64,000 nt of DNA from UBA7703 sp034926785 (GCA_034926785.1 JAYFQU010000020.1:13662-77661); one strand, 5' to 3'; positions 1 to 8,956 are shown, counted from the first letter of the stretch. The notes: generated by a model not told the origin, from the sequence alone. Numbers and translations are program-made.

Positions 1-1
1 G

Positions 2-385
2 GCAAAACTGCATCTGGTCCGTCCGCTGGGGTTCTCGGTGGACGACAAATCGCTCAAGCGCGCCGGGCTGGATTATTGGGATGAATTAAACGTCGTCTAT
101 CACGATAGCTTCGCCGAGGTGGAGGCGGAATATCCCGATGCGCGGTTCTTTCTTCTCTCCACGCATGCGACAAGAAGCTATGCGGATGTCAGCTATCGGG
201 ATGGAGATTTTCTTGTCTTTGGCAAGGAGACGGCGGGTTTGGGGCCGGCCCTGCTGGAGCGGCGCGCAGAAGGCGCGGTGCGCATTCCCATGCGGGAAGG
301 GCTGCGCTCGTTGAACCTGAGCAACAGCGTGGCGCTCGTGCTCTATGAGGCGCTGCGGCAATCCGGCTTTCCGCAGATGCAATAG
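2..385 (+). CDS. trmL: tRNA (cytidine/uridine-34 2'-O)-methyltransferase TrmL, C-terminal part
   Basis: The window opens inside this gene; the first complete codon is at base 2 and only the last 127 residues are present. TrmL is a SPOUT-fold (SpoU family) enzyme that puts a methyl group from S-adenosylmethionine on the ribose of the wobble base of leucine tRNAs. The visible part carries KLHLVRPLGF near its start, the SpoU motif FGKETAGLG, and the knot-forming motif IPMREGLRSLNLSNSVAL followed by the closing helix. These order and spacing features are typical of the short TrmL subgroup. The start codon and any upstream partner lie outside the window. Confidence in family is high; exact tRNA substrate is inferred from the subgroup. 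Confidence 0.9.
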   Translation, partial: AKLHLVRPLGFSVDDKSLKRAGLDYWDELNVVYHDSFAEVEAEYPDARFFLLSTHATRSYADVSYRDGDFLVFGKETAGLGPALLERRAEGAVRIPMREGLRSLNLSNSVALVLYEALRQSGFPQMQ

Positions 386-441
386 GCGAAAAGGCGGATT
401 GCTGAACCGGCAAATTGAGCCGTTATTTCGGAAAATAAGGC

Positions 442-470
442 TTGCATCGCGTGTGTTCGCGTGGTAATAT
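442..470 (+). promoter_or_regulatory. Sigma-A type promoter for rpmB
   Basis: TTGCAT (442-447) and TAATAT (465-470) are separated by 17 bases. They sit about 40 bases ahead of rpmB, whose ribosome site AAGGAGGTGG is at 491-500. The match is by eye only. Confidence 0.5.
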
Positions 471-509
471 AGTTCTGTTCGATTTTTATCAAGGAGGTGG
501 ACTACTCGC

Positions 510-701
510 ATGGGTAAGTATTGTGAAGTCTGCAACAAGGGTGTCATGTCCGGCAATCTGGTCAGCCACTCCAACCGCAAGACCAAGCGCGGCTGGGCGC
601 CGAACATCCAGGGCGTGCATGTCGTCGTTGACGGGAAACCGACGAAGATGAATGTTTGCACGCGGTGCCTCCGTTCCGGTAAGGTTAGCCGCAGCAAGTA
701 A
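510..701 (+). CDS. rpmB: 50S ribosomal protein L28 (bL28), zinc-binding form
   Basis: A 63-residue protein matching L28 over its whole length, with a strong ribosome site AAGGAGGTGG ten bases ahead of the ATG. L28 is a late-assembling protein of the large ribosomal subunit. Two CxxC pairs (Cys5/Cys8 and Cys50/Cys53) show the zinc-ribbon form; many bacteria also keep a cysteine-free paralogue for zinc starvation, which is not seen here. The gene is monocistronic: it has its own promoter and is closed by a strong terminator directly after the stop. It is unrelated in function to the trmL end upstream. Confidence 0.97.
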   Translation: MGKYCEVCNKGVMSGNLVSHSNRKTKRGWAPNIQGVHVVVDGKPTKMNVCTRCLRSGKVSRSK

Positions 702-721
702 GCTGATTCTGGCAAAAAAAT

Positions 722-757
722 AAGGGATTCTTCTATTCGGAAGAATCCCTTTTTTTT
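722..757 (+). terminator. Rho-independent terminator of rpmB
   Basis: A perfect 12-bp stem (AAGGGATTCTTC with its complement, loop of six) at 722-751 runs straight into a T-run. It may also stop transcripts arriving from the gene on the opposite strand. Confidence 0.95.
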
Positions 758-814
758 GCGTATGCCGCTCCCGCGCTTCAGGCGGGGAACGGCGGATGCC
801 GCGGCTCTGTACGA

Positions 815-1408
815 TTATTCCGTATAGGGCAGGAGCGCGACAACCGGCATGATGGGCGGCATGCTCATAGCGGCGATGCCCATCGTAACGGCGGAGACCT
901 TGAGGCCTTCGACCAGGTCGGCGCCGGAGAGCCCTTCCAGCGTGATGAGGGGAACGGTGAGCGTAACGGTATTGCTCAAATCGTCCGTCTGCTCCGCGCC
1001 GAACGGCAGAAGGGAGATACTGTAGCCGTCCTTCCCCGGGGTGACGCTCAGAATGGTGCCGTTTTGCACGACGCCTTCGGTATAGGGCGCGATGACGCGA
1101 AGCGAGAGCGCCGTTCCCTGCGCAGGGAGAGAGCGGGTTAACGCTCCGTTATAGTGCACTTCAACAAATGCATCCTGCGTCAGGGTATCGCCCAGCTCTT
1201 TGCCGATTGTTTTGTCTACATGAAAGAGTATGCTGGGTTGCCCGTAATTATGTCCAGCCACCTGTGTGACAAGAACGCTTCCGTCATCGGAGATGCTGGT
1301 GACCGTTCCGCGATAGACCAAATCGGAAGTCGCGGGAGATCCGGCGCATGCAGAGAGAAGAAACGCCCCGAACAGCGCCACCGCCGCGAGCCATATTGTT
1401 TTTTTCAT
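815..1408 (-). CDS. Predicted lipoprotein of unknown function
   Basis: A 197-residue secreted protein with a lipoprotein signal peptide: basic start MKKTIW, hydrophobic stretch, then lipobox LSAC with the acylated cysteine near residue 21. The start at 1408 is preferred because GGAGGT lies just upstream of it and overlaps the codons of a longer in-frame start at 1423. The mature part is rich in beta-strand-like segments with Thr/Val and small turns, and has no motif I recognise. It stands alone on the minus strand between rpmB and the glycosyltransferase gene. It is most likely a surface lipoprotein; no function is claimed. Confidence 0.8.
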   Translation of the reverse strand: MKKTIWLAAVALFGAFLLSACAGSPATSDLVYRGTVTSISDDGSVLVTQVAGHNYGQPSILFHVDKTIGKELGDTLTQDAFVEVHYNGALTRSLPAQGTALSLRVIAPYTEGVVQNGTILSVTPGKDGYSISLLPFGAEQTDDLSNTVTLTVPLITLEGLSGADLVEGLKVSAVTMGIAAMSMPPIMPVVALLPYTE

Positions 1409-1556
1409 AATGGGGACCTCCATTCCATTTCACTTAATGTTGTTGTAGGATAGCATGTTGTTGTGAAACAGATATGGGAGAAATGTGCCTTACTTGGAAC
1501 ATTCGAATGGTTTTGCGGGTTTAACAGGGAAACTGCGCGCAATCAGCGCTTCGCGG

Positions 1557-1585
1557 TTGCGAAAGCAAGAAAAATCCGTTATAAT
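1557..1585 (+). promoter_or_regulatory. Promoter for the GT-C / LRR lipoprotein pair
   Basis: TTGCGA (1557-1562) and a perfect TATAAT (1580-1585) are separated by 17 bases. The next gene starts at 1630 after GAGGAGGT. Confidence 0.6.
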
Positions 1586-1629
1586 ATGGAAGCATTTTCC
1601 GCGCGAGCGGGAGCTGAGGAGGTGCAGGC

Positions 1630-3138
1630 ATGGAACGATTGCAGAGCGGGCAGTTAAAACGATGGATTTATCCCCTTTGTTTGCTGTTTTCGGCTGTCTT
1701 TCTTCTTCTGTGTACCAAGAGCTCGCCGCTGTTTCCGCTCAACGATTGGGTGGATTCCAATATCTATTTCACCATCGGCAAGGGAATGATGCACGGGAAG
1801 GTACCATACCTTAACCTGTACGATCAAAAAGGGCCGGTGGCGTTTCTGCTCTTTGGCTTGGCTTCGCTGGTTTCCGGCGGTTCGTTTTTTGGCGTTTATC
1901 TGCTGGAGACCATTGCGTTTTCCTTTACGCTCTATGCGGCGTATCGCACCGTTTCGCTCTATAGCGAGCGGTATGCGATTCTTGCGTTGCCGGTGCTCTC
2001 CGCCTGCATTCTTGGCAGCATGAGCTTCTCCCACGGCGGAAGCCTGGAAGAACTGTTGATGCCGCTCTTTGCTTGGTCGCTTTACGAGTCCTTACGCTAT
2101 TTTAAGACGGAATATCCTGCGCCGGTTTCCCTGCGCATGATTGCCGTTCACGCGCTGTTTGCGGGGATGATACTCTTTGCAAAATTTACGCTGCTGGCGT
2201 TTTATATCGCTTGGATGGGGGTTATCGCAATCTCCATGCTGGTTCAAAAGCAGTATAAGCGCGCAATCACCGCGAGTCTTCTGTTCCTTGGGATCATGTT
2301 TTCTGCCGGTATTCCGTGGGTGATTTATTTTGCCGCGACCGGGGGGCTCGAGAGCTTCCTTCATTACTATTTTTATCAGAATATCTTTGGATATTCCTAT
2401 CTGGCAGACCCCGTGCTGCCCAATATGATAATCGCCATCGTGCGCAGCGTTGGCGCCTTCTTCTATCGCAACCCACAGATTTCTCTGCTGCTCGTCCTTG
2501 GCATAATCTGGCTTATCGCGCGCAAGCGTGATGAAGTCAAGCCGATTGAAAAGATCAACCTCGTGCTGCTCTTTGGCCTCTTTGCCTGCGGCGTCTACAT
2601 GGGCGGGCAGGGGTATCGCTATTACGGGCTGGTACTTACGCCGTTTATGGCGCTTGGGCTCGTGCCGATTGCGCGGTTGCTGGAGGGTAAAGCCGGCCGG
2701 CGGCCGGGAAAGCCCTTTATCCGCTCTGCGCTCTTTGGCGCGCTGTCGATCGCTATGCTTGCGTTCGCGCTCCTCACCTCGGATAATCGCTACATGCTCT
2801 CCATCAAGCGTGCGGACACGCCGCAGGCGAGTTTTGCCAGGATCATGCGCGAGACGAAGACCGAGGAAGAAATCTCGCTGTTCTGTTATGGGTTCCCGGA
2901 CGCGGGCTTCTACCTCGCGGCGGATGTGATCCCGCAGTATCGCTTTTTTGCAACCGCGAACGTTGGCCTGCCCGAGATGGGGCAGGAGCAGGCCCGCTAT
3001 GTTGCCGAGCGGGGCGCGGAGTTTATCGTTACTCGAAACCGGGACGAAGCGCCCGATGGATATAACCTGATTCAGACACAAACATTCTGGAGTGAAGACT
3101 ACGATGATACATTTAGACTCTACCAGCGCGCGAACTGA
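1630..3138 (+). CDS. GT-C fold membrane glycosyltransferase (ArnT/PMT-like)
   Basis: A 502-residue integral membrane protein with roughly ten to eleven hydrophobic segments and a soluble C-terminal part from about residue 400. The acidic first external loop (NDWVDSNIYFTIGKGMMHGK, about residues 36-55, followed by DQKGP) is the pattern of lipid-phosphate-sugar-dependent glycosyltransferases of the GT-C fold, where Asp residues in this loop are catalytic. It probably transfers a sugar from a polyprenyl-phosphate donor to an extracellular acceptor. GAGGAGGT at 1617-1624 supports the start. The last 35 bases overlap the next gene, so the two are probably translated together. Acceptor and sugar cannot be told from the sequence. 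Confidence 0.75.
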   Translation: MERLQSGQLKRWIYPLCLLFSAVFLLLCTKSSPLFPLNDWVDSNIYFTIGKGMMHGKVPYLNLYDQKGPVAFLLFGLASLVSGGSFFGVYLLETIAFSFTLYAAYRTVSLYSERYAILALPVLSACILGSMSFSHGGSLEELLMPLFAWSLYESLRYFKTEYPAPVSLRMIAVHALFAGMILFAKFTLLAFYIAWMGVIAISMLVQKQYKRAITASLLFLGIMFSAGIPWVIYFAATGGLESFLHYYFYQNIFGYSYLADPVLPNMIIAIVRSVGAFFYRNPQISLLLVLGIIWLIARKRDEVKPIEKINLVLLFGLFACGVYMGGQGYRYYGLVLTPFMALGLVPIARLLEGKAGRRPGKPFIRSALFGALSIAMLAFALLTSDNRYMLSIKRADTPQASFARIMRETKTEEEISLFCYGFPDAGFYLAADVIPQYRFFATANVGLPEMGQEQARYVAERGAEFIVTRNRDEAPDGYNLIQTQTFWSEDYDDTFRLYQRAN

Positions 3139-4894
3139 GCGCGCAGCAACCTTGGTCCGCATCCGCCGCGCGTTTATCGCGCTGCTCATCCTTACGCTCT
3201 CGCTTGGGCTTCTTGGCTGCGGATTGTTTAAGGATCGATCCCTGACGGAAGTGACGATCGATGACGCGGCGCAGATTGATACAAACGATCTTCTGAAATA
3301 TGAAAATCTGCAGCAGCTGGATGTGCGTAACGCCGTCATCACGGCGGATGAATATCGCGCGCTGCAAAGCGCCCTGCCAAACTGCCGAATCCTCTGGAGC
3401 GTTCCGATTGCGGATCAGCGCTTTGATAATCAGCTAACCGAGCTGGTGCTACCCGCCGCAACGGACGCCGCCGCTCTCGATTTACTGCAGTATTTTCCGC
3501 TTCTGAGTTCTGTCGATGCGCGCGCCTGCACCTGTTACGACGCACTGATGAGCAAGAGCCTGGAGCTTTCCGATGTTTCTTTTCTCTGGCAGGTTACAAT
3601 TGGCGGGCAGACGCTGCTCAACACGGATACTGCGCTTGATCTCTCCGGCAAGACCGTCAGCGGGGATGAGCTCATGGCAGCGATCGGATATCTGCCAGGG
3701 TTGACCAATGTGAATCTCACCGGCACCGGACTGACCGACGAGGAAGGCACCGCTCTGGAGGCTCGCTATCCCAACATCGCTTTTTTGCGCACGCTGGATC
3801 TCTACGGTGTTGAGGTAAGCACGGACGCAACCGAGCTTGATCTCTCGACGGCGAGCATCACCGACGACACCCAGCTTGTCGATAAGCTTGCGCCGCTCAA
3901 AAAGCTCGCGAGCTGTAATTTGACAGGGCAAACGATCTCCTTTGAGACCATGGATGCGCTCAAGGAACGTTTCCCGCTCGTCGCGTTCTCGTTTTCGTTT
4001 GAGCTCTTTGGCCAGACGCTGACGCCGGAGACGACGGAGCTAAACCTGCAGGGTCAGACCTTTACGGCACCGGATGAGGTTTCCGAGGGACTTAAGCACC
4101 TGCCGAACCTGACGAAGTGTGATATGTGCGGTACAGGACTGACCAGCGAACAGATGATTCAGCTGCAAGCGGAGTTCCCTGCTGTGAAATTTGTTTGGTA
4201 TGTCCAGATTGGCGCGTGGCAGGTGCGCACGGATATTGAGTCGTTCTCCACCGAAAACCGCAAGACCTTCCCCAACGGCGCGGGCACCTACATCGCCAGC
4301 GCGGGCAATTCGGAATTGGTGGATGCGGATCTTACGGCGTTTCAGTATTGTAACGATCTGGTCTATCTGGATCTGGACGGCAATAAGATTACCGACCTGT
4401 CGTTCCTGAAGAACCTGCCGAAACTCCGCCTGCTCAGCCTGGGAAATAACAAGATTACGGATATCTCCGCGATCTCTTCCCTGACCGATCTGGAGTTTCT
4501 GGAGATCTTCATCAACTATATTACGGATTTGAATCCGTTGGTTGGCCTGCCGAAGCTCACGAGCCTGAATTGCAGCCGAATTGCCGTTGCGGACATTACA
4601 CCGCTGCTGGGAATGAAGCAGCTTAAGAAACTTTGGGTCATGAACAACAAACTCGATAAGGAGACGGTTGCGAAGCTGACGGAGGCTTTGCCGGACTGCA
4701 CCATCGCGTCCCGCGGAACGAAGGCCACCGCCGGCGGTTGGCGGGAAGAGGATATCTATTATGAGTTTGCGGTCAAAGCGGGGCTGATTGAGCCGACGCC
4801 CGCACCGGAAGCTACGCCGGAGCCCTCCGTCTCACCCGATGCCTCCGCTTCTCCGGAGGCCGCGGCGACGCCCGCCCCAACACCCGCGGGTTAA
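3104..4894 (+). CDS. Leucine-rich-repeat lipoprotein
   Basis: A 596-residue protein that starts inside the end of the glycosyltransferase gene. After a basic leader and a hydrophobic stretch comes the lipobox LGLLGC, with Cys39 as the anchor. Residues about 60-400 hold several repeated units of about 90 residues ending in LDLS or LNLQ-type strands. Residues about 415-520 hold clear internalin-type leucine-rich repeats (LDLDGNKITDLSFLKNLP and relatives). A Pro/Thr/Ser tail (about 565-596) looks like a wall-spanning linker. A GTG at 3092 is an alternative start; ATG 3104 is preferred because GGAG at 3089-3092 lies a usable distance before it. Such proteins usually bind other proteins at the surface; the partner is unknown. 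Confidence 0.8.
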   Translation: MIHLDSTSARTERAATLVRIRRAFIALLILTLSLGLLGCGLFKDRSLTEVTIDDAAQIDTNDLLKYENLQQLDVRNAVITADEYRALQSALPNCRILWSVPIADQRFDNQLTELVLPAATDAAALDLLQYFPLLSSVDARACTCYDALMSKSLELSDVSFLWQVTIGGQTLLNTDTALDLSGKTVSGDELMAAIGYLPGLTNVNLTGTGLTDEEGTALEARYPNIAFLRTLDLYGVEVSTDATELDLSTASITDDTQLVDKLAPLKKLASCNLTGQTISFETMDALKERFPLVAFSFSFELFGQTLTPETTELNLQGQTFTAPDEVSEGLKHLPNLTKCDMCGTGLTSEQMIQLQAEFPAVKFVWYVQIGAWQVRTDIESFSTENRKTFPNGAGTYIASAGNSELVDADLTAFQYCNDLVYLDLDGNKITDLSFLKNLPKLRLLSLGNNKITDISAISSLTDLEFLEIFINYITDLNPLVGLPKLTSLNCSRIAVADITPLLGMKQLKKLWVMNNKLDKETVAKLTEALPDCTIASRGTKATAGGWREEDIYYEFAVKAGLIEPTPAPEATPEPSVSPDASASPEAAATPAPTPAG

Positions 4895-4925
4895 GCCCGG
4901 ACACCACGACATCCAGACCCCTTCA

Positions 4926-5155
4926 GGGGCTTGTCCTTCACAGGACAGGCCCTCAGCCCATCGACAAAGTCCTGCGGACTCTGCTGATGGGTTTTACTTT
5001 GGGTTAAAATGACGCGAATCGCGCCATTTTTTCACAAATTCGGCGAATGAATCGCCAAATTTGAAGGAACATGGGGGATTTTCGAAATCCCCCAAACCCC
5101 CTACTGGGTTTGTTGATGCTCTGGGGGCTTGTCCTTCACAGGACAGGCCCTTTTT
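4926..5155 (+). repeat. Repeat family A, copy A1, between two copies of the same terminator hairpin
   Basis: The element core is about 4953-5123 and contains no gene. It is a chain of inverted repeats: CATCGACAAAGTCC with a degenerate partner, a GCGAATCGC block, AAATTCGGCGAATGAATCG with its partner, and GGGGGATT/AATCCCCC. On the left is the hairpin GGGCTTGTCC-TTCA-CAGGACAGGCCC (4926-4952) and on the right nearly the same hairpin (5124-5150) followed by TTTTTC. The right one is a working-looking terminator for the LRR gene. Reverse-orientation copies are at 31.15 and 46.47 kb, and a diverged one at 40.2 kb. Confidence 0.85.
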
Positions 5156-5156
5156 C

Positions 5157-5216
5157 TTAGTCTACCGCTCTACCCCAACTATTGACGGAGAGCCCAACTA
5201 TTGACGGAGAGCCGAG
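5157..5216 (+). repeat. Repeat family C, copy C1, with an internal tandem duplication
   Basis: Begins TTAGTCTACCGCTCTA directly after the T-run of the A1 right-hand terminator. A 20-base unit containing CAACTATTGACGGAGAGCC occurs twice in tandem. A second copy without the tandem unit is at 49351-49391, again directly after a terminator-like hairpin. No coding potential. Confidence 0.7.
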
Positions 5217-5230
5217 AAAACGGGCAGCAA

Positions 5231-5262
5231 AAAGGGCTTGCCTTGCGGGCAAACCCTTTACG
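5231..5262 (-). terminator. Terminator of the Ig-like repeat protein gene
   Basis: On the minus strand, AAAGGGTTTGCC pairs with GGCAAGCCCTTT around a short loop and is followed by a T-run. It lies 13 bases past the stop codon at 5275. Confidence 0.75.
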
Positions 5263-5274
5263 GTTGAGATTGGC

Positions 5275-7350
5275 TTATCGGCGGCGACGGCGAGGCGTGT
5301 TGTGAATCTGCATGATCAGCAGCACAATGCCGAAGAGAAGAACGATTCCGCCGCAGATGTAAACCCAAGAGTAGGTTCCGGTCGTGACAGGCTCCAGCAT
5401 GGCATCCACCTTGGATTTTTCAAAGAATCGCGTGGTGCCTGTTTGCTGAATGGATGCGTCGGTATAGTTTCCATCTCCCGCGCGCGTTACGGTCAGTGAA
5501 TACGGCTCGCCTTCCAGCGCGGTTACCGTGATGGTGTATTTGTCGTTGACCGTGCCGCCTTCCGGTGACATCTTGCAGCCAACCAGCGCAAACTCCAGTC
5601 CGCCCGTTCCGCTCCCGCCGGAGAGATTGATGTCAAACGAATCGCCGGAGAACACGCTGTTGTTCCAGCCGTTGACGGCGAGGGTGTTCTGCGCAATTCC
5701 ACTGGTTTTGCCGGAGAAGGTAATGGGGGCTGCGGCCTCATAGGTCGCATCGCCCGATTTACTGACGTCGATGGAATAGTCCTTGCCCGCCAGCGGATAA
5801 ACGGATATGATGTAGACGTTGGTTTCCCCGTTCTTCAGCCGGGCCGAGCAGCCGTCGCTGGTGGTTAACGTGGGGGTTCCGGTTCCGCTGCCGCCGCCGA
5901 CGGTGATCTCGAAGGCGCTGCCTGCCGGTGCGTTTTCAAGCCAGTTTTCAACCTGAAGCTTGGCTTGAACCCCCTTGCCGGATTGACCGTGATAGGTCCG
6001 CGTTTTTTCGGATTCATAGGTGGCTGTTTCGGACATCACCGCGCTGAGCGAGTAACCGCCCGCCGAGGTAACCGTGACCGAATACTTGGTATCCGCCGTG
6101 CCCGTTGCGGGAGAGACGGTGCAACCGCTGGCAACGAAGGTGATGTTTGCGCCCGCCGCGCCACCCGTGATGCTGATGGGGAAGGTATCGTTGCAGTTTT
6201 TGGTATCCGACCAGCCGGAGACGGAGAGCGTTCGCGCTCTGGATTTTTCCGAGATGCCGCTGACCGATGCGGAAACGCTGTTATAGCCGTAATTGCCTGC
6301 GCGAGTCGCCGTCAGCGCATAGGGGCCAACCGCGTCCACGGTGACCTCGAATTCTTCGGGGGATATCTTGGCGACGGTGCAGCCGACCGCGGCGGTTTGA
6401 ATCTGCTCGCTTGTGCTGCCGCCATAGATGCGCGCGGTGAAGGTTTCTCCGCTCTTTGCATCGTCCACCCAGCCTTCGATATGCATCGGCGCTTGATTGG
6501 ATTTGCTGGAGCAGCCGCTCAAACGCGCGGAGTAGGCGCTGTTATAGTTCTCGTTTCCGTCCATCATGGCGGTTAGCTCATATGCGCCAACGCGCGTGAC
6601 GGTGACCTCAAACTCCGTGTCAACCGTCCCAACCGCAGGGGAAACCGTGCATCCGTCGGTCTGGAAGGAGATCGGACCGTTAATCGTGCCGCCGGAGACG
6701 TGAATCTTGAAATGATCGTAATAACCGTCCCCGCGACCCCAACCGTCTATGTTCAGCGCCATCTGATCCGCCCGTCCGGCTACGCCTGTGCGCGTGTCGC
6801 GGTTCAGATCGGAGGTTCCGCCGCCCATTGCGGTGAGGGAATAGGCTCCCGAACCGATCACGGTGACGGTATAGGAATCCGCGCCTGTTCCGCTCTCGGG
6901 AAACACGGTGCAGTTCTGCGCGCTAAACTGAACTTGCTCTGTTGCGGAAACGCCGTTGAGCGAGACCTCGAAGCTCTCACCGCAATTTTTTGCCCCCTGC
7001 CAGGCATTGATGGAAAGCGCGTTGGCTCCCCGGAGCGCAAACTCGGATCCTCCGGCGGCCGGCGCATCCACCGCGGGCTGGAACCGGACAATGCTTTCCG
7101 CCGGCGCTTCGGCGGCGGGCGCGGGCGCCTGCTCCTCTGCAACGCGAAAAGACTGCAACAGGGTTTTGGTTGCAGCGCTGGCGGGCTTATAGGCAAAGAT
7201 TACCGCTAGTCCAAAAAATAGAATGAATGCGACGAGTGCATATACCCTGCGCTTGGCGCGTTTTCTCGCAGAACGAACAGACCGGTCGCGGTGCGCGGAG
7301 CGGCTGGGCGGAGCGCTATGATAAGATGTGTACCTACCCGTCTGTCCCAT
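5275..7350 (-). CDS. Membrane-anchored protein with six Ig-like repeats
   Basis: A 691-residue protein starting at ATG 7350 behind GGGGGAAA; a longer frame upstream has no support. It has a strongly basic N-terminus (RSARKRAKRRV), a transmembrane or uncleaved signal segment at about 38-54, a Pro/Ala linker, then six repeats of 80-95 residues from about residue 112. Each repeat follows the plan L.(I/V).GW....G..F...(L/I)..GG......GC.V.P..GT....Y.VTV......Y.LT..... A second transmembrane segment (VYICGGIVLLFGIVLLIMQI) lies near the end, followed by a short Arg-rich tail. The plan resembles bacterial Ig-like or YDG/MBG-type adhesive repeats. It is probably an extracellular stalk or adhesin held at one or both ends; no partner is visible. 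Confidence 0.75.
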   Translation of the reverse strand: MGQTGRYTSYHSAPPSRSAHRDRSVRSARKRAKRRVYALVAFILFFGLAVIFAYKPASAATKTLLQSFRVAEEQAPAPAAEAPAESIVRFQPAVDAPAAGGSEFALRGANALSINAWQGAKNCGESFEVSLNGVSATEQVQFSAQNCTVFPESGTGADSYTVTVIGSGAYSLTAMGGGTSDLNRDTRTGVAGRADQMALNIDGWGRGDGYYDHFKIHVSGGTINGPISFQTDGCTVSPAVGTVDTEFEVTVTRVGAYELTAMMDGNENYNSAYSARLSGCSSKSNQAPMHIEGWVDDAKSGETFTARIYGGSTSEQIQTAAVGCTVAKISPEEFEVTVDAVGPYALTATRAGNYGYNSVSASVSGISEKSRARTLSVSGWSDTKNCNDTFPISITGGAAGANITFVASGCTVSPATGTADTKYSVTVTSAGGYSLSAVMSETATYESEKTRTYHGQSGKGVQAKLQVENWLENAPAGSAFEITVGGGSGTGTPTLTTSDGCSARLKNGETNVYIISVYPLAGKDYSIDVSKSGDATYEAAAPITFSGKTSGIAQNTLAVNGWNNSVFSGDSFDINLSGGSGTGGLEFALVGCKMSPEGGTVNDKYTITVTALEGEPYSLTVTRAGDGNYTDASIQQTGTTRFFEKSKVDAMLEPVTTGTYSWVYICGGIVLLFGIVLLIMQIHNTPRRRRR

Positions 7351-7750
7351 TACATTTCCCCCGGTGATCCGCTGCAAACGACTGTCATGATGCTTTGTCC
7401 GGCAGCGTCCGTCATCTCGTAACAAAAGAGTTACGGTATATTCATGGAAATTTAATATTATACTATCGTGTTGAGTATACAATGTCAAGGGAAATTTATC
7501 AAATTCTTGTATTATTTTGTAAAACTCAACACAACCTGTTGGGGTTGTCGGGCGGTGTTCACAAATTATTTTTTTCTGTTATTTTGATGGATTTTGCATA
7601 ATAAATACGCCGTTTTGTTACGGGTGGGGAGAGGATATCATTTTCGTCCCCGCTTTGGTATAATGTGTGATATTTCTGCAAGAAAATACATCGCTTTTCA
7701 TGGCTTTTGTGGTCTGTCCAGATTTTTTGAAAGGAAATTTCAATTCGAAC
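7351..7750. other. Intergenic region between divergent genes
   Basis: 400 AT-rich bases separate the Ig-like repeat gene (minus) from the first moeA (plus). TATAAT at 7659-7664 could be the -10 of the molybdenum cluster but no good -35 box is seen. No gene, repeat or convincing riboswitch was found here. Confidence 0.5.
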
Positions 7751-8956
7751 ATGCTGCAGGTGCTGCCTCTGCAGGAGGCGAGAGAAAAATTGATTCAAAC
7801 CGCGCGAAAAACCGAGGCGAAGACGCGACGGATTCCGCTCGCGGATGCGTTGGGGCGCGTATTTGCCGGCGGCGCGCCGGCGGATGCCGACCTGCCCTCC
7901 TTTCATCGCAGCGCGGTGGACGGCTATGCCGTCCGCGCTGCGGACACGTTTGGCGCCAGCCCCGCCATGCCCGCGCTGCTCAGGCACGCGGGTGAGGTTC
8001 GCATGGGCGAGCGAGCGGCGTTTTCGCTGGAGCCAGGGGAAGGCGCCGCTGTTTGGACGGGCGGTGAACTGCCCGGCGGCGCGGATGCGATGGTGATGCT
8101 CGAAGACGCCGAGCGGCTCCCGGATGGCACGATCGCTGTCGAAACGCCGAGCGCGCCGGGCAGGCATGTCGTATTTCGCGGCGACGACGTCAAGCAGGGA
8201 GAACCCCTCCTGCGGTCGGGAACGAGAATCGGCGCAAGGGAGATTGGGATTCTCTCCGCCTTCGGCCACACCGAAGTTTCGGTTTATGAGCGGCCAAGAG
8301 TGCTGATCCTGTCCACCGGGGACGAGCTCGTCGACCCCGCCGAAACGCCAAGGGATGGGCAGATTCGCGACGTCAACGGCGCGATGCTCGCCGCCGCGGC
8401 CACGGAAGCGGGGGCGGAGGCACGCTTTTTGGGGCGCGTGGCAGACGACGAGGATGCGCTTTTAGCTGCCATCCGGGGCGCAATGGACGAATGCGACCTT
8501 TTGCTGCTCTCTGGCGGCAGCTCCGCCGGGGCAAAAGATGCGGCCGAGCGCTGCATCGTTAAACTCGGCGCTTTATTATTCCACGGGCTTGCGCTAAAGC
8601 CAGGCAAACCGACGCTCGCGGGGGAGATTGGCGGCAAGCTCGCCGTCTGCCTGCCGGGGCATCCGGCAGCGGCCTATCTGGTGTTTCACGCGTTGGTGCG
8701 CCCGGTGATCGCCGCAATTTCGGGAACGATGCCGCGCGAAACGGCGATGGAGGCGCGCATCGCACAGGCGGTGCCCTCCAACCACGGGCGCGAGGAACTG
8801 CTGCTGGTGCGGCTGACCGAGGACGGGCTGGCCGAGCCGGTCGCCGCGAAATCGGGGCTTGTCCTGCCGCTCACCCGTGCGGACGGATATGTGACCATTC
8901 CGCGTGAGGCGGAGGGGCTGGTCAAGGACGCGCGGGTACGCGTGATTTTGTTTTAG
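7751..8956 (+). CDS. moeA: Molybdopterin molybdenumtransferase MoeA (first of three MoeA-type proteins)
   Basis: MoeA inserts molybdate into adenylylated molybdopterin, the last common step of molybdenum cofactor synthesis, in the cytoplasm. The 401-residue protein shows the N-terminal signature SFHRSAVDGYAVR (about 58-70), the central STGDELV, DVNGAML, and LLLSGGSSAGAKD, and the LPGHPAAAYLVF motif, then a C-terminal beta-barrel domain. The start at ATG 7751 follows AAAGGAAA; an upstream in-frame start at 7667 would add 28 residues with no family match. It heads the molybdenum island and is 39 bases from the second moeA gene, so they are probably co-transcribed. Confidence 0.9.
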   Translation: MLQVLPLQEAREKLIQTARKTEAKTRRIPLADALGRVFAGGAPADADLPSFHRSAVDGYAVRAADTFGASPAMPALLRHAGEVRMGERAAFSLEPGEGAAVWTGGELPGGADAMVMLEDAERLPDGTIAVETPSAPGRHVVFRGDDVKQGEPLLRSGTRIGAREIGILSAFGHTEVSVYERPRVLILSTGDELVDPAETPRDGQIRDVNGAMLAAAATEAGAEARFLGRVADDEDALLAAIRGAMDECDLLLLSGGSSAGAKDAAERCIVKLGALLFHGLALKPGKPTLAGEIGGKLAVCLPGHPAAAYLVFHALVRPVIAAISGTMPRETAMEARIAQAVPSNHGREELLLVRLTEDGLAEPVAAKSGLVLPLTRADGYVTIPREAEGLVKDARVRVILF

